This document shows positions 1 to 8,274 of a stretch of 64,000 bases of DNA, piece after piece; the stretch's first letter is position 1; every line of letters begins with the position of its first letter. The notes beneath the pieces were generated by a model, which did no database searches, had not been told where the DNA came from, and saw only the letters and a list, made by a program, of their open reading frames with translations. The stretch spans positions 248,001-312,000 of the forward strand of contig CAWGET010000004.1 in assembly GCA_963821715.1 (NCBI GenBank). The letters are read 5' to 3'. Source of the stretch: CAWGET01 sp963821715 (GTDB lineage Bacteria > Bacteroidota > Ignavibacteria > Ignavibacteriales > Melioribacteraceae). A program made the translations under genes and the position numbers.

Positions 1-105
1 CCTGATGCAGCTAAATTAAACACGTCCGTATCGTCGGAATCTGAAGAAGATTCTCCTTTGATTAAATCCTTAAAAGAAAATTTGGGCGCGGTTGAAATAA
101 AATAA
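1..105 (+). CDS. 3' end of a gene cut by the window edge (unknown product)
   Basis: Frame 1 is open from the first base to a TAA at 103-105 and encodes the last 34 residues of a protein. The tail is Ser/Glu/Asp-rich and then ends in LIKSLKENLGAVEIK. An acidic linker followed by a short helical tail would fit the end of a DNA polymerase III gamma/tau subunit, but this is only a resemblance and 34 residues are too few to name it. It converges on the esterase gene on the other strand. Confidence 0.55.
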   Translation, partial: PDAAKLNTSVSSESEEDSPLIKSLKENLGAVEIK

Positions 106-158
106 CGTGGCGAAAAATCTCCTAACATTCCGAATTTTGTAAAATATATTTAATTAAG

Positions 159-181
159 GAGACCGGAACATGCCCGGCCTC
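159..181 (+). terminator. Candidate hairpin between convergent genes
   Basis: The arms at 159-166 and 174-181 pair as GAG-A-CCGG with CCGG-C-CTC, with one mismatch and a 7-nt loop. A T-rich stretch follows on the + strand (TTTATTTCAAC, then TTAATTTTTT). It lies between the + gene ending at 105 and the - gene ending at 197, where a shared terminator would be expected. The stem is short, so this is tentative. Confidence 0.3.
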
Positions 182-196
182 AGAATTTATTTCAAC

Positions 197-1348
197 TTAA
201 TTTTTTAACCGTTCATAATTCTGTTTAAATGTTTGGGTAAGCGGATGACCTGTATTTTGAGCTGTCTCATACGCCTTCTTATAATTTTCCAAAGCCGCTT
301 CTTTCTTTTCCATTCTTTCATAAGCTTCGCCAAGACTATCGTAAACGTTTGCCGAACCGGGATACAATTCCACATTTTTCTTAAATCTTTCGATAGCCAA
401 ATCATATTCGTTTTGATTTAATGCGCGGTAACCAAGAATATTCAAAGTCGTCTCCGGAATTTTCACATCGTATCCATATCGGGCGGAAATGCCTGCGTAA
501 TGATCCATAATTTCGGACATAGAAGCCTCAGCCATATCTGCCGAAAGCGGCCAGTCTATATACAAACTTTCCAGTCCGTCGTAAATTGATTTATGCGTGG
601 TCGTCATATGAGTATCGTTTTCGTACTTTTTGTAATCCCAAATAAATTCATCCGATTCATTCGAACTTAAAATTTCCTGCATCTGATTTATAGAGGGCAT
701 ATAATCCGGTTCATCGCCTATTGAAAAATAGATAAATGTACTTTTCATATCGGCTGATGCAAACTTATCCTTATAAAGATTCACGACGTAATCATCATCA
801 TATAATAAATGCGGACTTGCAGCTATGTATGCTTTGAACATTTGCGGATATTCGAGCATCGAATAAAATGTGTACATCCCACCCAAAGAATGTCCGAACA
901 AAATATTGTAATCTTCGGTCCGGTAATTTTCATCCATGTATGTCATCAATTCATCTTTAATAAACTCTGTAAATTTTTCGGCTCCGCCGGAAGTCGGTCG
1001 GGCCTCTACTTTAGTCGGAGTAAAATCTCGCGTTCTATCAACATTTTCGATAGCAACCACAATTATCTGCGGTATCAATCCAAAACGCGCGAGGAAATAT
1101 GCAACTCCGGCACCATGCACAAAATGATTTTCCCCGTCTAGTAAATATAAAACCGGGAATTTCGATTGCGTCATTCCATATCCTTCCGGCAAATAAATAT
1201 CAACAATGCGGTCTTCGTTCAATACTTCCGAGTGTAGAGTAATTTTTTGTCCGAGGACAATGTCTTCTGTGGATTTTTGGGCGTTAATATTCAAACTTGA
1301 AACGATAAAAATAATTGCAGCTAAATAAAGAATAAATTTCTTACTCAT
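197..1348 (-). CDS. Secreted alpha/beta-hydrolase esterase with C-terminal TPR
   Basis: A putative esterase of the Fes/esterase-D fold (PF00756-like), about 383 residues. It starts with a signal peptide (MSKKFILYLAAIIFIVSSL, then NINAQ), so it acts outside the cytoplasm. The nucleophile elbow is GHSLGG, and a late His in the HMTTTH stretch is a plausible triad member. Family members cleave siderophore or acyl esters; the substrate here is unknown. The last ~80 residues form TPR-like helices (YDSLGEAYERMEKKEAALE), which suggests a protein partner. The start at 1348 is chosen because GGAG lies just upstream and the signal peptide begins there; a longer TTG start at 1423 has no such support. Confidence 0.85.
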   Translation of the reverse strand: MSKKFILYLAAIIFIVSSLNINAQKSTEDIVLGQKITLHSEVLNEDRIVDIYLPEGYGMTQSKFPVLYLLDGENHFVHGAGVAYFLARFGLIPQIIVVAIENVDRTRDFTPTKVEARPTSGGAEKFTEFIKDELMTYMDENYRTEDYNILFGHSLGGMYTFYSMLEYPQMFKAYIAASPHLLYDDDYVVNLYKDKFASADMKSTFIYFSIGDEPDYMPSINQMQEILSSNESDEFIWDYKKYENDTHMTTTHKSIYDGLESLYIDWPLSADMAEASMSEIMDHYAGISARYGYDVKIPETTLNILGYRALNQNEYDLAIERFKKNVELYPGSANVYDSLGEAYERMEKKEAALENYKKAYETAQNTGHPLTQTFKQNYERLKN

Positions 1349-1456
1349 CTTTTCTCCAAAATTATTGATAAATTTTAGACGCGTACAGTGGTAAAAAGTT
1401 TGGGAGGTAGAGTTTTTCGTCAATCAAATCGGATTAAAATAATTTCGCTCTGTCAA

Positions 1457-1488
1457 TAAAAAAAAAGGACGAATTAACTCCGTCCTTT
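1457..1488 (-). terminator. Intrinsic terminator after frr
   Basis: An 8-bp perfect stem (AAAGGACG at 1464-1471 and CGTCCTTT at 1481-1488) with a 9-nt loop is followed on the - strand by a run of nine T (A run at 1458-1466). This is a textbook Rho-independent terminator for the pyrH-frr transcript, and it insulates that transcript from the esterase gene. Confidence 0.9.
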
Positions 1489-1515
1489 AGCATTTAAATT
1501 ATTTGAGGTACTAAA

Positions 1516-2070
1516 TTAAACTTCCATAATTTCGACTTCTTTATGCTCAATAATTTCGTCAATTTTTTTTATATGATTATCGGTTAACTCCTGCACTTCA
1601 TTTTCGGCATCGTGTCTTTGATCTTCCGATAACTCTTTTTCCTTTTCCTGCTTTTTAAGATGATCATTAGCGTCGCGCCTAACATTTCTTATTGCTACTT
1701 TTGCGTCTTCTCCAAATTTTTTAACTAACTTCACCATCTCTTTTCTTCTTTCTTCGGTTAACGGGGGAATCGGCAGCCTTATATTTGTTCCGTCGCTCGC
1801 AGGATTAAGTCCCAGGTCAGAAGTCATTATAGCTTTTTCGATAGTCGGAACCATCGATTTATCCCAAGGTGTTATCGAGAGAGTGTGAGCGTCTAAAACC
1901 GATACATTTGAAACCTGACTTAGCGGACTTTGCGATCCGTAATAGTCAACTCGTATCCCATCCAGCAAAGCAGTTGTAGCTTTTCCTGTTCTTACTTTCG
2001 CAATTTCGCTTCTGAAGGCTTCAACGGATTTATCCATTCTGTCTTTAGCGTCTTTAATAGTTGAATTCAT
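1516..2070 (-). CDS. frr: Ribosome recycling factor
   Basis: A full-length 184-residue RRF, which with EF-G splits post-termination ribosomes in the cytoplasm. The family signatures KVRTGKA near the N-terminus, the central block SITPWDKSMVPTIEKAI, and the basic C-terminal helix region VKLVKKFGEDAKVAIRNVRR are all present. It lies 13 nt behind pyrH in the usual bacterial order. The start has a good ribosome binding site (GAGG then TAATT and ATG). A strong terminator follows. Confidence 0.97.
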   Translation of the reverse strand: MNSTIKDAKDRMDKSVEAFRSEIAKVRTGKATTALLDGIRVDYYGSQSPLSQVSNVSVLDAHTLSITPWDKSMVPTIEKAIMTSDLGLNPASDGTNIRLPIPPLTEERRKEMVKLVKKFGEDAKVAIRNVRRDANDHLKKQEKEKELSEDQRHDAENEVQELTDNHIKKIDEIIEHKEVEIMEV

Positions 2071-2083
2071 AATTACCTCAGAA

Positions 2084-2815
2084 TTATTTATTAATATTAT
2101 TTTGTCCGACTACAGTTCCGACATTTTCTCCGGTAATCAATTTACGCAAATTATCTTCTTTATCCATTTTGAAAACAATCATTGGCAATTCATTTTCCTT
2201 GCAAAGACTAATCGCCGTCAAATCCATCACACGAAGATTCTGCTGCATAACATCGAGATACGATATTTCTTTATATTGAAAAGCTTCCGGATTTTTTTCC
2301 GGATCGTCGTTAAAAACTCCGTCAACGCGCGTCCCTTTAATTATTACATCCGCTTCAATTTCAATTGCTCGTAAAGCTGCCGCAGTATCTGTGCTAAAAT
2401 AAGGATGACCTGTTCCCGCTCCGAAAATCACTACACGATCTTTTTCAAGATGCCGAATCGCGCGTCGTCTTATATAAGGTTCCGCAATTTCTTCCATTTT
2501 GATAGCGCTCATAAGCCGCGTAAATATCCCCTGTTTTTCGCATGCGTTCTGCAAAGCCAGTGAATTGATTAAAGTTGCAAGCATTCCCATCTGATCGCCG
2601 GTAACGCGGTCAATTCCCTGATCCTGGGCTCCGAGTCCGCGGTAAATATTTCCTCCGCCGATAACCAATCCAACCTGAACGCCAAGTTCGTGAATCTTCT
2701 TAATTTCTTGCGCGTAAAAATCTAGAACTGCCGGGTCAATTCCGAATCCTTTTTCGCCCATCAGCGATTCGCCGCTTAACTTTAGCAGCACTCTTTTATA
2801 TTTTGTAGTCGCCAT
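2084..2815 (-). CDS. pyrH: UMP kinase
   Basis: Hexameric UMP kinase of the amino-acid kinase fold, 243 residues, making UDP from UMP and ATP. Visible motifs are KLSGESL near the N-terminus, GGGNIYRG in the nucleotide/UMP site, DQMGMLAT, and the GTGHPYFSTDTAA block. The ATG at 2815 is preferred over one at 2821 because the AAGGA then sits at proper spacing (AAGGATGAAA-ATG). The tsf terminator lies immediately upstream, so expression needs read-through or a promoter inside tsf. Confidence 0.96.
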   Translation of the reverse strand: MATTKYKRVLLKLSGESLMGEKGFGIDPAVLDFYAQEIKKIHELGVQVGLVIGGGNIYRGLGAQDQGIDRVTGDQMGMLATLINSLALQNACEKQGIFTRLMSAIKMEEIAEPYIRRRAIRHLEKDRVVIFGAGTGHPYFSTDTAAALRAIEIEADVIIKGTRVDGVFNDDPEKNPEAFQYKEISYLDVMQQNLRVMDLTAISLCKENELPMIVFKMDKEDNLRKLITGENVGTVVGQNNINK

Positions 2816-2829
2816 TTTCATCCTTAAAT

Positions 2830-2863
2830 ATAAAAAAAAAGGCCTTACAAAAATAAGACCTTT
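2830..2863 (-). terminator. Intrinsic terminator or attenuator between tsf and pyrH
   Basis: Read on the - strand, AAAGGTCTTA (2854-2863) pairs with TAAGGCCTTT (2838-2847), a 10-bp stem with one G-T pair and a 6-nt loop, followed by a run of T. It ends the rpsB-tsf message within the 59-nt tsf-pyrH spacer. Confidence 0.85.
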
Positions 2864-2874
2864 AGAAAAAATAA

Positions 2875-3741
2875 TTATTTATTTTCATCGCTGAGATGAT
2901 ACCGGTGAAACAGTTTAATCTCCGTCCCGGAAGAATTCTTCTCATTAAATTCCTTGATTAAATCGCCTACTGTTTTAGAATTATCTTTTACAAAAGCTTG
3001 TTCAAGAAGACAATTTTCTTCGTAGAATTTATTTAATTTTCCTTCGGCTATTCTATCCAGAACTTGTTCCGGTTTACCTTCTTTAGCCGCTACTTCTTTA
3101 TAAATTTCTTTTTCTTTTTCCAACACTTCCTGCGGTACGTCTTCTCTTTTTACGTAAGATGGATTCATAGCCGCAACCTGCATAGCAACTTCTTTAAGAG
3201 TTGATTTTAATTCATCCTTACCCGAATCAACATTTTCGGCAACAATTAAAACGCCCAATTTTGATCCATGGTGAATATAATCAACAACGAGTCCGTTATT
3301 CGGTTTTTCAATAGCGAATCGGGAAATCTCTATTTTCTCTCCGATCTTTCCTATGATGTTCGTAAGTTCATCGCTTACTTTAGCGCCGTTAAGGTTCAAG
3401 TCCATCAATTCATCATGATCTTTCGGTTCTTTTTCCACAACCAGTTTCAATATATCATCGGAAAAATTAGTGAAGTCGTCACTTTTCGCTACGAAATCAG
3501 TTTCACAGTTTACTTCTAAAATAACACCTTTGGTGTCGTCGTTGTTTATATCAGTTTTTACTAGTCCTTCGTTAGCGGCTCTATCCGCTCTTTTGGCTGC
3601 AACCGAAGCGCCTTTTTTTCTTAGAATTTCAATTGCTTTATCAAAATCACCGTCGGCTTCAGTTAAAGCTTTTTTACAATCCATCATTCCTGCGCCGGTT
3701 TTATCACGCAATTCTTTTACCTGGGATGCTGAAATTGCCAT
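2875..3741 (-). CDS. tsf: Translation elongation factor Ts
   Basis: EF-Ts, 288 residues, recycles EF-Tu by GDP release. The N-terminal UBA-like domain (VKELRDKTGAGMMDCKKAL) and the exchange motif TDFVAKSDDF are intact. Length is normal. It follows rpsB in the standard order with a 61-nt spacer, and a strong terminator lies 12 nt downstream of its stop. AGAGG about 8-9 nt before the ATG serves as the ribosome binding site. Confidence 0.97.
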   Translation of the reverse strand: MAISASQVKELRDKTGAGMMDCKKALTEADGDFDKAIEILRKKGASVAAKRADRAANEGLVKTDINNDDTKGVILEVNCETDFVAKSDDFTNFSDDILKLVVEKEPKDHDELMDLNLNGAKVSDELTNIIGKIGEKIEISRFAIEKPNNGLVVDYIHHGSKLGVLIVAENVDSGKDELKSTLKEVAMQVAAMNPSYVKREDVPQEVLEKEKEIYKEVAAKEGKPEQVLDRIAEGKLNKFYEENCLLEQAFVKDNSKTVGDLIKEFNEKNSSGTEIKLFHRYHLSDENK

Positions 3742-3802
3742 ATTATCTAACCTCTATTCTTTTTATCTTTTTACTAAATCTTTTTATTTTGATCTTGTAT
3801 TT

Positions 3803-4837
3803 TTACTCTTTTTCTGGTTCTTTTCCAGCGGGTTCCTCATTTTGAACTACATCCTGCGCCGGTTTTTGATCTTTTTTATCTTCCTGTTTTGCTTCTTCGT
3901 TTACTTTTCCTTTGGCGGATTTTTCTTCATTTTCCTTGTTTACTTCCGCCTTTTTCTGCTCAGTTCCTTCATTCGTTTCCGGCGTCTGTCTGCTTCTCCT
4001 CGTCGTCATTCTGGAAGAAGATTTTTTCCCGCCCTTACCATCGTTTTCGTCAAACCTGACTCTTCTTACTTTTGCTTTACCGTCCGAGTCTTCTTTCTCT
4101 TCTTCTTTCTTCGTTCTTTCTTTTTCGGCGGCTTCTTCGGCTCTTAATTCTTTTGCTTTCTGCGAACCTTCTTCAACAGCTTTTATCATTTCTTTAACAA
4201 TAAGTTCTACAGTTTTCACAGCGTCGTCGTTAGCCGGAATTAAATAATCAACTTCGTCGGGATCGCAGTTTGTATCAACTAATGCGAAGATAGGAATATT
4301 TAATCTATGAGCTTCCTGAACAGCGATCGATTCTTTTTTGATATCAACAATAAAGATAGCTCCCGGGAGCTTATTCATATATTCAATACCGTCGAGTACT
4401 TTTCTTAATTTTTCTCTTTCGCGGGTTTTTTCAAGAATTTCTTTTTTGGTAATTTTATCGAAAGTTCCGTCAGATTCCATTTTATCTATATTCTGAAGGC
4501 GTTTTACACTTTTTCGGATAGTCTGGAAATTTGTAAGCATTCCGCCGAGCCATCTTTCGCTTACCCAATACATTCCTGCTTCACGAGCTTCTGCAGAAAT
4601 TACAGATTTTGCCTGTTTTTTAGTTCCAACAAAAAGGACTTTCTTATTTTGCGAAACTATATTGGTTAATCCGTGTTTTGCGGTTTCGATTAGTTCTTGG
4701 GTTTTCTTCAGATCAATTATATGAATCCCGTTCTTCTCCATAAAAATATATGGTTTCATTTTAGGATTCCATCTGCGGGTAAGGTGACCGAAATGCGCAC
4801 CGGCTTCGATCAGCTTAGTTAAATCAACTTTAGCCAT
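3803..4837 (-). CDS. rpsB: 30S ribosomal protein S2 with long charged C-terminal tail
   Basis: Residues 1 to about 225 are a canonical S2 (AGAHFGHLTRRWNPKM, FVGTKKQAK, ERWLGGMLTNF, PIFALVDTNCDPD). The protein continues for roughly 110 more residues of low-complexity Lys/Glu/Ser/Gln sequence with no hydrophobic core, giving 344 residues against the usual 225-260. The extension is in frame and ends in a normal stop. It is probably disordered; its role is unknown. The gene lies between rpsI and tsf, with AGGAGATATA before the ATG. Confidence 0.96.
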   Translation of the reverse strand: MAKVDLTKLIEAGAHFGHLTRRWNPKMKPYIFMEKNGIHIIDLKKTQELIETAKHGLTNIVSQNKKVLFVGTKKQAKSVISAEAREAGMYWVSERWLGGMLTNFQTIRKSVKRLQNIDKMESDGTFDKITKKEILEKTREREKLRKVLDGIEYMNKLPGAIFIVDIKKESIAVQEAHRLNIPIFALVDTNCDPDEVDYLIPANDDAVKTVELIVKEMIKAVEEGSQKAKELRAEEAAEKERTKKEEEKEDSDGKAKVRRVRFDENDGKGGKKSSSRMTTRRSRQTPETNEGTEQKKAEVNKENEEKSAKGKVNEEAKQEDKKDQKPAQDVVQNEEPAGKEPEKE

Positions 4838-4844
4838 TATATAT

Positions 4845-4908
4845 CTCCTGTTATGCTTCTACTTTCATCCTCTTTACCTTTAATCCCTTATTTTATGGGA
4901 CACAGGAG
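4845..4908 (-). promoter_or_regulatory. rpsB leader with SD-sequestering complement
   Basis: The S2 Shine-Dalgarno region reads ACAGGAG on the - strand (+ strand 4845-4851). An exact 7-nt complement, CTCCTGT, lies upstream in the same leader (+ strand 4902-4908). A small CCC/GGG hairpin sits between them. Folding would hide the ribosome binding site. S2 autoregulates its own messenger in other bacteria, so an autogenous control element is plausible; this is inference from base pairing only. Confidence 0.4.
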
Positions 4909-4941
4909 GTAAATCCGAAAGTATGAATGGTTATTAAAAAA

Positions 4942-5328
4942 TTATCTCTTAGAAAATTGGAATCTTTTTCTTGCTTTAGGCTGACCGTATTTTTTACGCT
5001 CTACCATTCTCGGGTCCCTGCTCAGCAATCCGTCCGTTTTAAGTGTTGCTCTGAATTCCGGATTCATTTCAACAAGGGCTCTTGCAATACCTAAACGTAC
5101 GGCTTCAGCCTGTCCGGTTATTCCGCCGCCGTTAGCGTTCGCAAAAACATCAAATTTACCGAGAGTTTCGGTAACCTTAAGCGGTAAAAGTAAATCTTCC
5201 CTATGATTTTTAAGCGGGAAAAAATCCTCAAATTCTCTATTGTTGACGGTTACTTTGCCGGAACCGCTTCTTAAAAAGACGCGGGCAACTGCGTTTTTTC
5301 TTCGACCAACAAATATTTTATCTGCCAT
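4942..5328 (-). CDS. rpsI: 30S ribosomal protein S9
   Basis: S9, 128 residues, a small-subunit head protein. It has the N-terminal VGRRKNAVARVFLRSG motif, the GGGITGQAEAVRLGIARAL core and the basic tail ending KARKRFQFSKR that reaches the P-site tRNA. It lies 12 nt behind rplM, the conserved L13-S9 pair. Confidence 0.97.
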   Translation of the reverse strand: MADKIFVGRRKNAVARVFLRSGSGKVTVNNREFEDFFPLKNHREDLLLPLKVTETLGKFDVFANANGGGITGQAEAVRLGIARALVEMNPEFRATLKTDGLLSRDPRMVERKKYGQPKARKRFQFSKR

Positions 5329-5340
5329 AAAAATACTCCG

Positions 5341-5781
5341 TTATAAACTTAATACTTCAGGTTTTTGCGCTGTATGAGGATGATTATCCCCTGTATATAC
5401 CTTCAGTTTTTTTATTAATTGTCTTCCTAATCTATTTTTCGGAAGCATTCCTTTAACTGCATTCTCAATAACAAATTCGGGCTTTTTATTCATCATTTCT
5501 TTAAATGAAGTTGTTTTTGCTCCGCCCGGATAACCGGAATGAGAAAAATAAGTTTTCTGCAACTCTCTTTTACCGGTCATTTTCACTTTATCGGCATTTA
5601 AAACAATAACGAAATCGCCTGTATCCATATTCGGCGTAAAAATCGGTTTATGTTTTCCTCTAATAACTCGGGCTATTTTTACTGCAAGCCTTCCCAAAAC
5701 TTGATCTTGAGCATCGACAACAAACCACTTACGGTCAGCATCTTCAGTTTTTATGAATTTTGTCTCTTTCGCTCTTTTCAC
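5341..5781 (-). CDS. rplM: 50S ribosomal protein L13
   Basis: L13, 146 residues, an early large-subunit assembly protein (WFVVDAQDQVLGRLA, RGKHKPIFTPNMDTGD, GMLPKNRLGRQL). The start codon is GTG at 5779-5781: GGAGGATTTGAC precedes it at ideal spacing and no in-frame ATG fits the family N-terminus. It is the first gene of the rplM-rpsI-rpsB-tsf-pyrH-frr block. Confidence 0.96.
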   Translation of the reverse strand: MKRAKETKFIKTEDADRKWFVVDAQDQVLGRLAVKIARVIRGKHKPIFTPNMDTGDFVIVLNADKVKMTGKRELQKTYFSHSGYPGGAKTTSFKEMMNKKPEFVIENAVKGMLPKNRLGRQLIKKLKVYTGDNHPHTAQKPEVLSL

Positions 5782-5973
5782 GTCAAATCCTCCGGATTCA
5801 AATATAATTCTTACAAAGTCTGTAAATATATCTTTTAAATTTTAAAAAATCAAATATTTTTGTACTTGTTGATAGAGATTTTTTGAAATTGCGTGCAAAG
5901 CTTTGAATGTAAAAATACTAAGTAAGCGGTTTTATTCAGCCAATTTTATTCTAAATGATGATTTTTTTACAAC

Positions 5974-6005
5974 AAATAGAGACAAGGCATGCCTTGTCTC
6001 TATTT
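5974..6005. repeat. Perfect 32-bp palindrome
   Basis: The sequence is exactly self-complementary around 5989/5990, with core GACAAGGCATGCCTTGTC flanked by AAATAGA and TCTATTT. It lies just downstream of the aldo/keto reductase stop and upstream of rplM. It can form a 14-16 bp hairpin and may terminate the reductase transcript. Its perfection and shape also suit a dispersed intergenic palindromic repeat; only one copy was noticed in this window. Confidence 0.7.
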
Positions 6006-6012
6006 TTATTGC

Positions 6013-7002
6013 TTATTGTTTTCTCGTTCCGGGGGCCATAAATTCCGGACCTACCGGATCCTTTATCGTTTCCTTTAAAATATCATCAATAAAAATTTTG
6101 CCCGCGTCGTCAATTGTCCATCCAAAAACTTCTTCTATCACATCCAACTGCTCCGGTTTTCTCGCGCCCCAAAGTGCAAAGTCTATTCCCATATCCAAGA
6201 TCCATCTAACCGAAAAAGCTAGCACCGATTTGCTGTAGTTCTCCTTCGCAAATTTCTCAATTTTGTCTACCGCTTTTAAATATTGATCAAATCTAGGTTC
6301 CTGAAATTTTGGATCAACATTTCTAATATCACCCTCGCCAAACTCTCTCTTCTTATCCATCTTCCCGGAGAGCAATCCTCTGCAAAGCGCTCCGTACGCG
6401 ATAACGGAAATATCGTTCTTCTTACAATATGGAAGTACATCGTCTTCAATTCCTCTTTCAAAAATATTGTAAGGCATTTGGTTGGAGTGAAGCCGGGTGA
6501 CAGTATTAAATTTTCCCATTTCTTCTACTGAATAATTACTCACCGCTGGGAACCTGATCTTACCTTCTGCTCTAATTTTTTCCATAACTTCCGCTGTTTC
6601 TTCAATCGGCACTAAAGGATCAGGCCAGTGCACTTGATAAAGATCAATGTAATCAACCTGAAGTCTGCGCAAAGAATCGTCAATCTCTTTAAGAATTCTT
6701 TCTTTCGTGGAATTTCTTATCGCTTCGCCGTCATGTTTTTCGAGTGCTACTTTCGTCGCTAAAACAACTTTATCCCTGCTGCCGTATTCTTTTAATGCTT
6801 TGCCGATTATCTCCTCCGATTTCCCCGAGCCGTAAGCAAATGCTGTATCAATAAAGTTAATTCCTTTATCTAAAGCGCTTAAAATTGTGTCAATCGATTT
6901 TTTCTCATCCGTTCCGCCCCATTCCGATCCGCCGATTGCCCAAGTCCCGAGTCCGATTCGTGAAGTTTTTTCATCTGTAGCTGCAATTTTTCTAAATTCC
7001 AT
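6013..7002 (-). CDS. Aldo/keto reductase
   Basis: NADPH-dependent TIM-barrel oxidoreductase, 329 residues. The catalytic tetrad is visible: Asp and Tyr in FIDTAFAYGSGKSEEIIGKAL, Lys in VVLATKVALEK and His in LYQVHWPDP. The substrate is a carbonyl compound that cannot be named from sequence. GAGGG precedes the ATG. It stands alone, divergent from the M23 peptidase gene, with a perfect palindrome after its stop. Confidence 0.92.
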   Translation of the reverse strand: MEFRKIAATDEKTSRIGLGTWAIGGSEWGGTDEKKSIDTILSALDKGINFIDTAFAYGSGKSEEIIGKALKEYGSRDKVVLATKVALEKHDGEAIRNSTKERILKEIDDSLRRLQVDYIDLYQVHWPDPLVPIEETAEVMEKIRAEGKIRFPAVSNYSVEEMGKFNTVTRLHSNQMPYNIFERGIEDDVLPYCKKNDISVIAYGALCRGLLSGKMDKKREFGEGDIRNVDPKFQEPRFDQYLKAVDKIEKFAKENYSKSVLAFSVRWILDMGIDFALWGARKPEQLDVIEEVFGWTIDDAGKIFIDDILKETIKDPVGPEFMAPGTRKQ

Positions 7003-7168
7003 TATACCCTCAACTGTAGTTTTTGAATAAATTGTATCTATTGTTTTTAAATAAAAAAAAAGTAATTTGCAACTTCCAAAAAAACTTTGGTATAAAAATT
7101 AAGATTGGGATGTATTTAAACTTTCTTTGAATAATTCCGATAATATAGAAAAAAACTGTACACTAATT

Positions 7169-8098
7169 ATGAATAGATTCTATTATTTTTCCCAAAAGAA
7201 ATTAAAATATATCGAAGTTCCTCATTTTTATACGAAATTTACATTTCTGTTTCTCTTTTCCGCTATACTTATTTCGTCTATTGTTTTCGGGGGATATTTA
7301 ACTTACAACGAAGTTGTAAACCCTCATTCGGATGTAAAATCCTTAAAGCAGCAAAATAAGGAGCTTAAAAGGCAGTTAACTTCACTTTCATCCCAATACG
7401 ACGATTTTGAAAAGCAGCTAAAAAAATTGGATGGTTTGAATTATGATCTTCGTGTTGCGGCAAACCTCGATCCGTTGAAAGATGAGGATAAGAATTTCGG
7501 CACAGGCGGAAATATTTTTAAAGATTTCGGTTTTATCAAATCCGGGCGTTCTAAAAGAATTGTTGAAGACCTCCATAAAAAAGTAGAAAAAATTTCCGCG
7601 AAAATAAATTTTGAAGTAAACGAGTACAACACGATAGAAACAGCTCTTCAGGATAAAGAAATTCTGCTTCGATCAATTCCCGCTATTAGGCCGGCGGAAT
7701 GTAATTACGGCGACCGCTTCGGTTCCAGAATGCATCCGATTCTAAAAATAAAAAGAATGCATAACGGTCTGGATATGCTTGCTAACACCGGTACTCCGGT
7801 TCACGCTCCCGGCGACGGAAAGATTGAATACGCCGGATGGCGAGGCGGCTACGGAAAAACGATTATCATCAATCACGGATTCGGATACAAAACCCTTTAC
7901 GCTCATCTGAATGATTTTGAAATTAAAAAGGGTCAAAAAGTTAAGCGCGGTGATTTGATCGGGCATTCAGGCAACACGGGAAGACTATCCACAGGTCCGC
8001 ATCTCCATTACGAAGTAAAACATAACGGAGTAGCGCTTAATCCGCGCAACTTTATTTTTGACGACGTTAAATTGTTTGAATTAACAGCGGCGAAATAG
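7169..8098 (+). CDS. M23 (LytM) envelope metallopeptidase
   Basis: About 309 residues: a short cytoplasmic N-terminus, one membrane segment (FLFLFSAILISSIVFGGYLT), a coiled coil (residues ~60-100) and a C-terminal peptidase M23 domain. The zinc ligands are present: HNGLDM near 205, and YAHL with GPHLHYEV further on. It likely cuts peptidoglycan cross-links or activates amidases. The ATG at 7169 is chosen because upstream candidates are TTG or hit stops; no clear Shine-Dalgarno is seen, so the start is somewhat uncertain. Confidence 0.9.
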   Translation: MNRFYYFSQKKLKYIEVPHFYTKFTFLFLFSAILISSIVFGGYLTYNEVVNPHSDVKSLKQQNKELKRQLTSLSSQYDDFEKQLKKLDGLNYDLRVAANLDPLKDEDKNFGTGGNIFKDFGFIKSGRSKRIVEDLHKKVEKISAKINFEVNEYNTIETALQDKEILLRSIPAIRPAECNYGDRFGSRMHPILKIKRMHNGLDMLANTGTPVHAPGDGKIEYAGWRGGYGKTIIINHGFGYKTLYAHLNDFEIKKGQKVKRGDLIGHSGNTGRLSTGPHLHYEVKHNGVALNPRNFIFDDVKLFELTAAK

Positions 8099-8274
8099 AT
8101 AAATAGAATAGCTTCGTTCCGGATTGAAAAAGGGGAAATCGCTTCGCTTAAAAATGAAGAATGCATAGGTTTTCTTTTATCTGTATTCTTTACGCCTTCC
8201 GGAAACTTTGTTGTCTGCCGCTAAGATTTTTAAAACCTAAAACTCTCTTCGTTCTTGGTCCTTTAATCTTAAAC

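Noticed and set aside
170..208. Twelve-codon ORF with AAGGAG upstream
   Set aside because: It overlaps the end of the esterase gene and a hairpin; too short to support.
3470..4147. Long + strand frame opposite tsf and rpsB
   Set aside because: Shadow of two well-conserved ribosomal genes; low-complexity rpsB tail produces the open frame.
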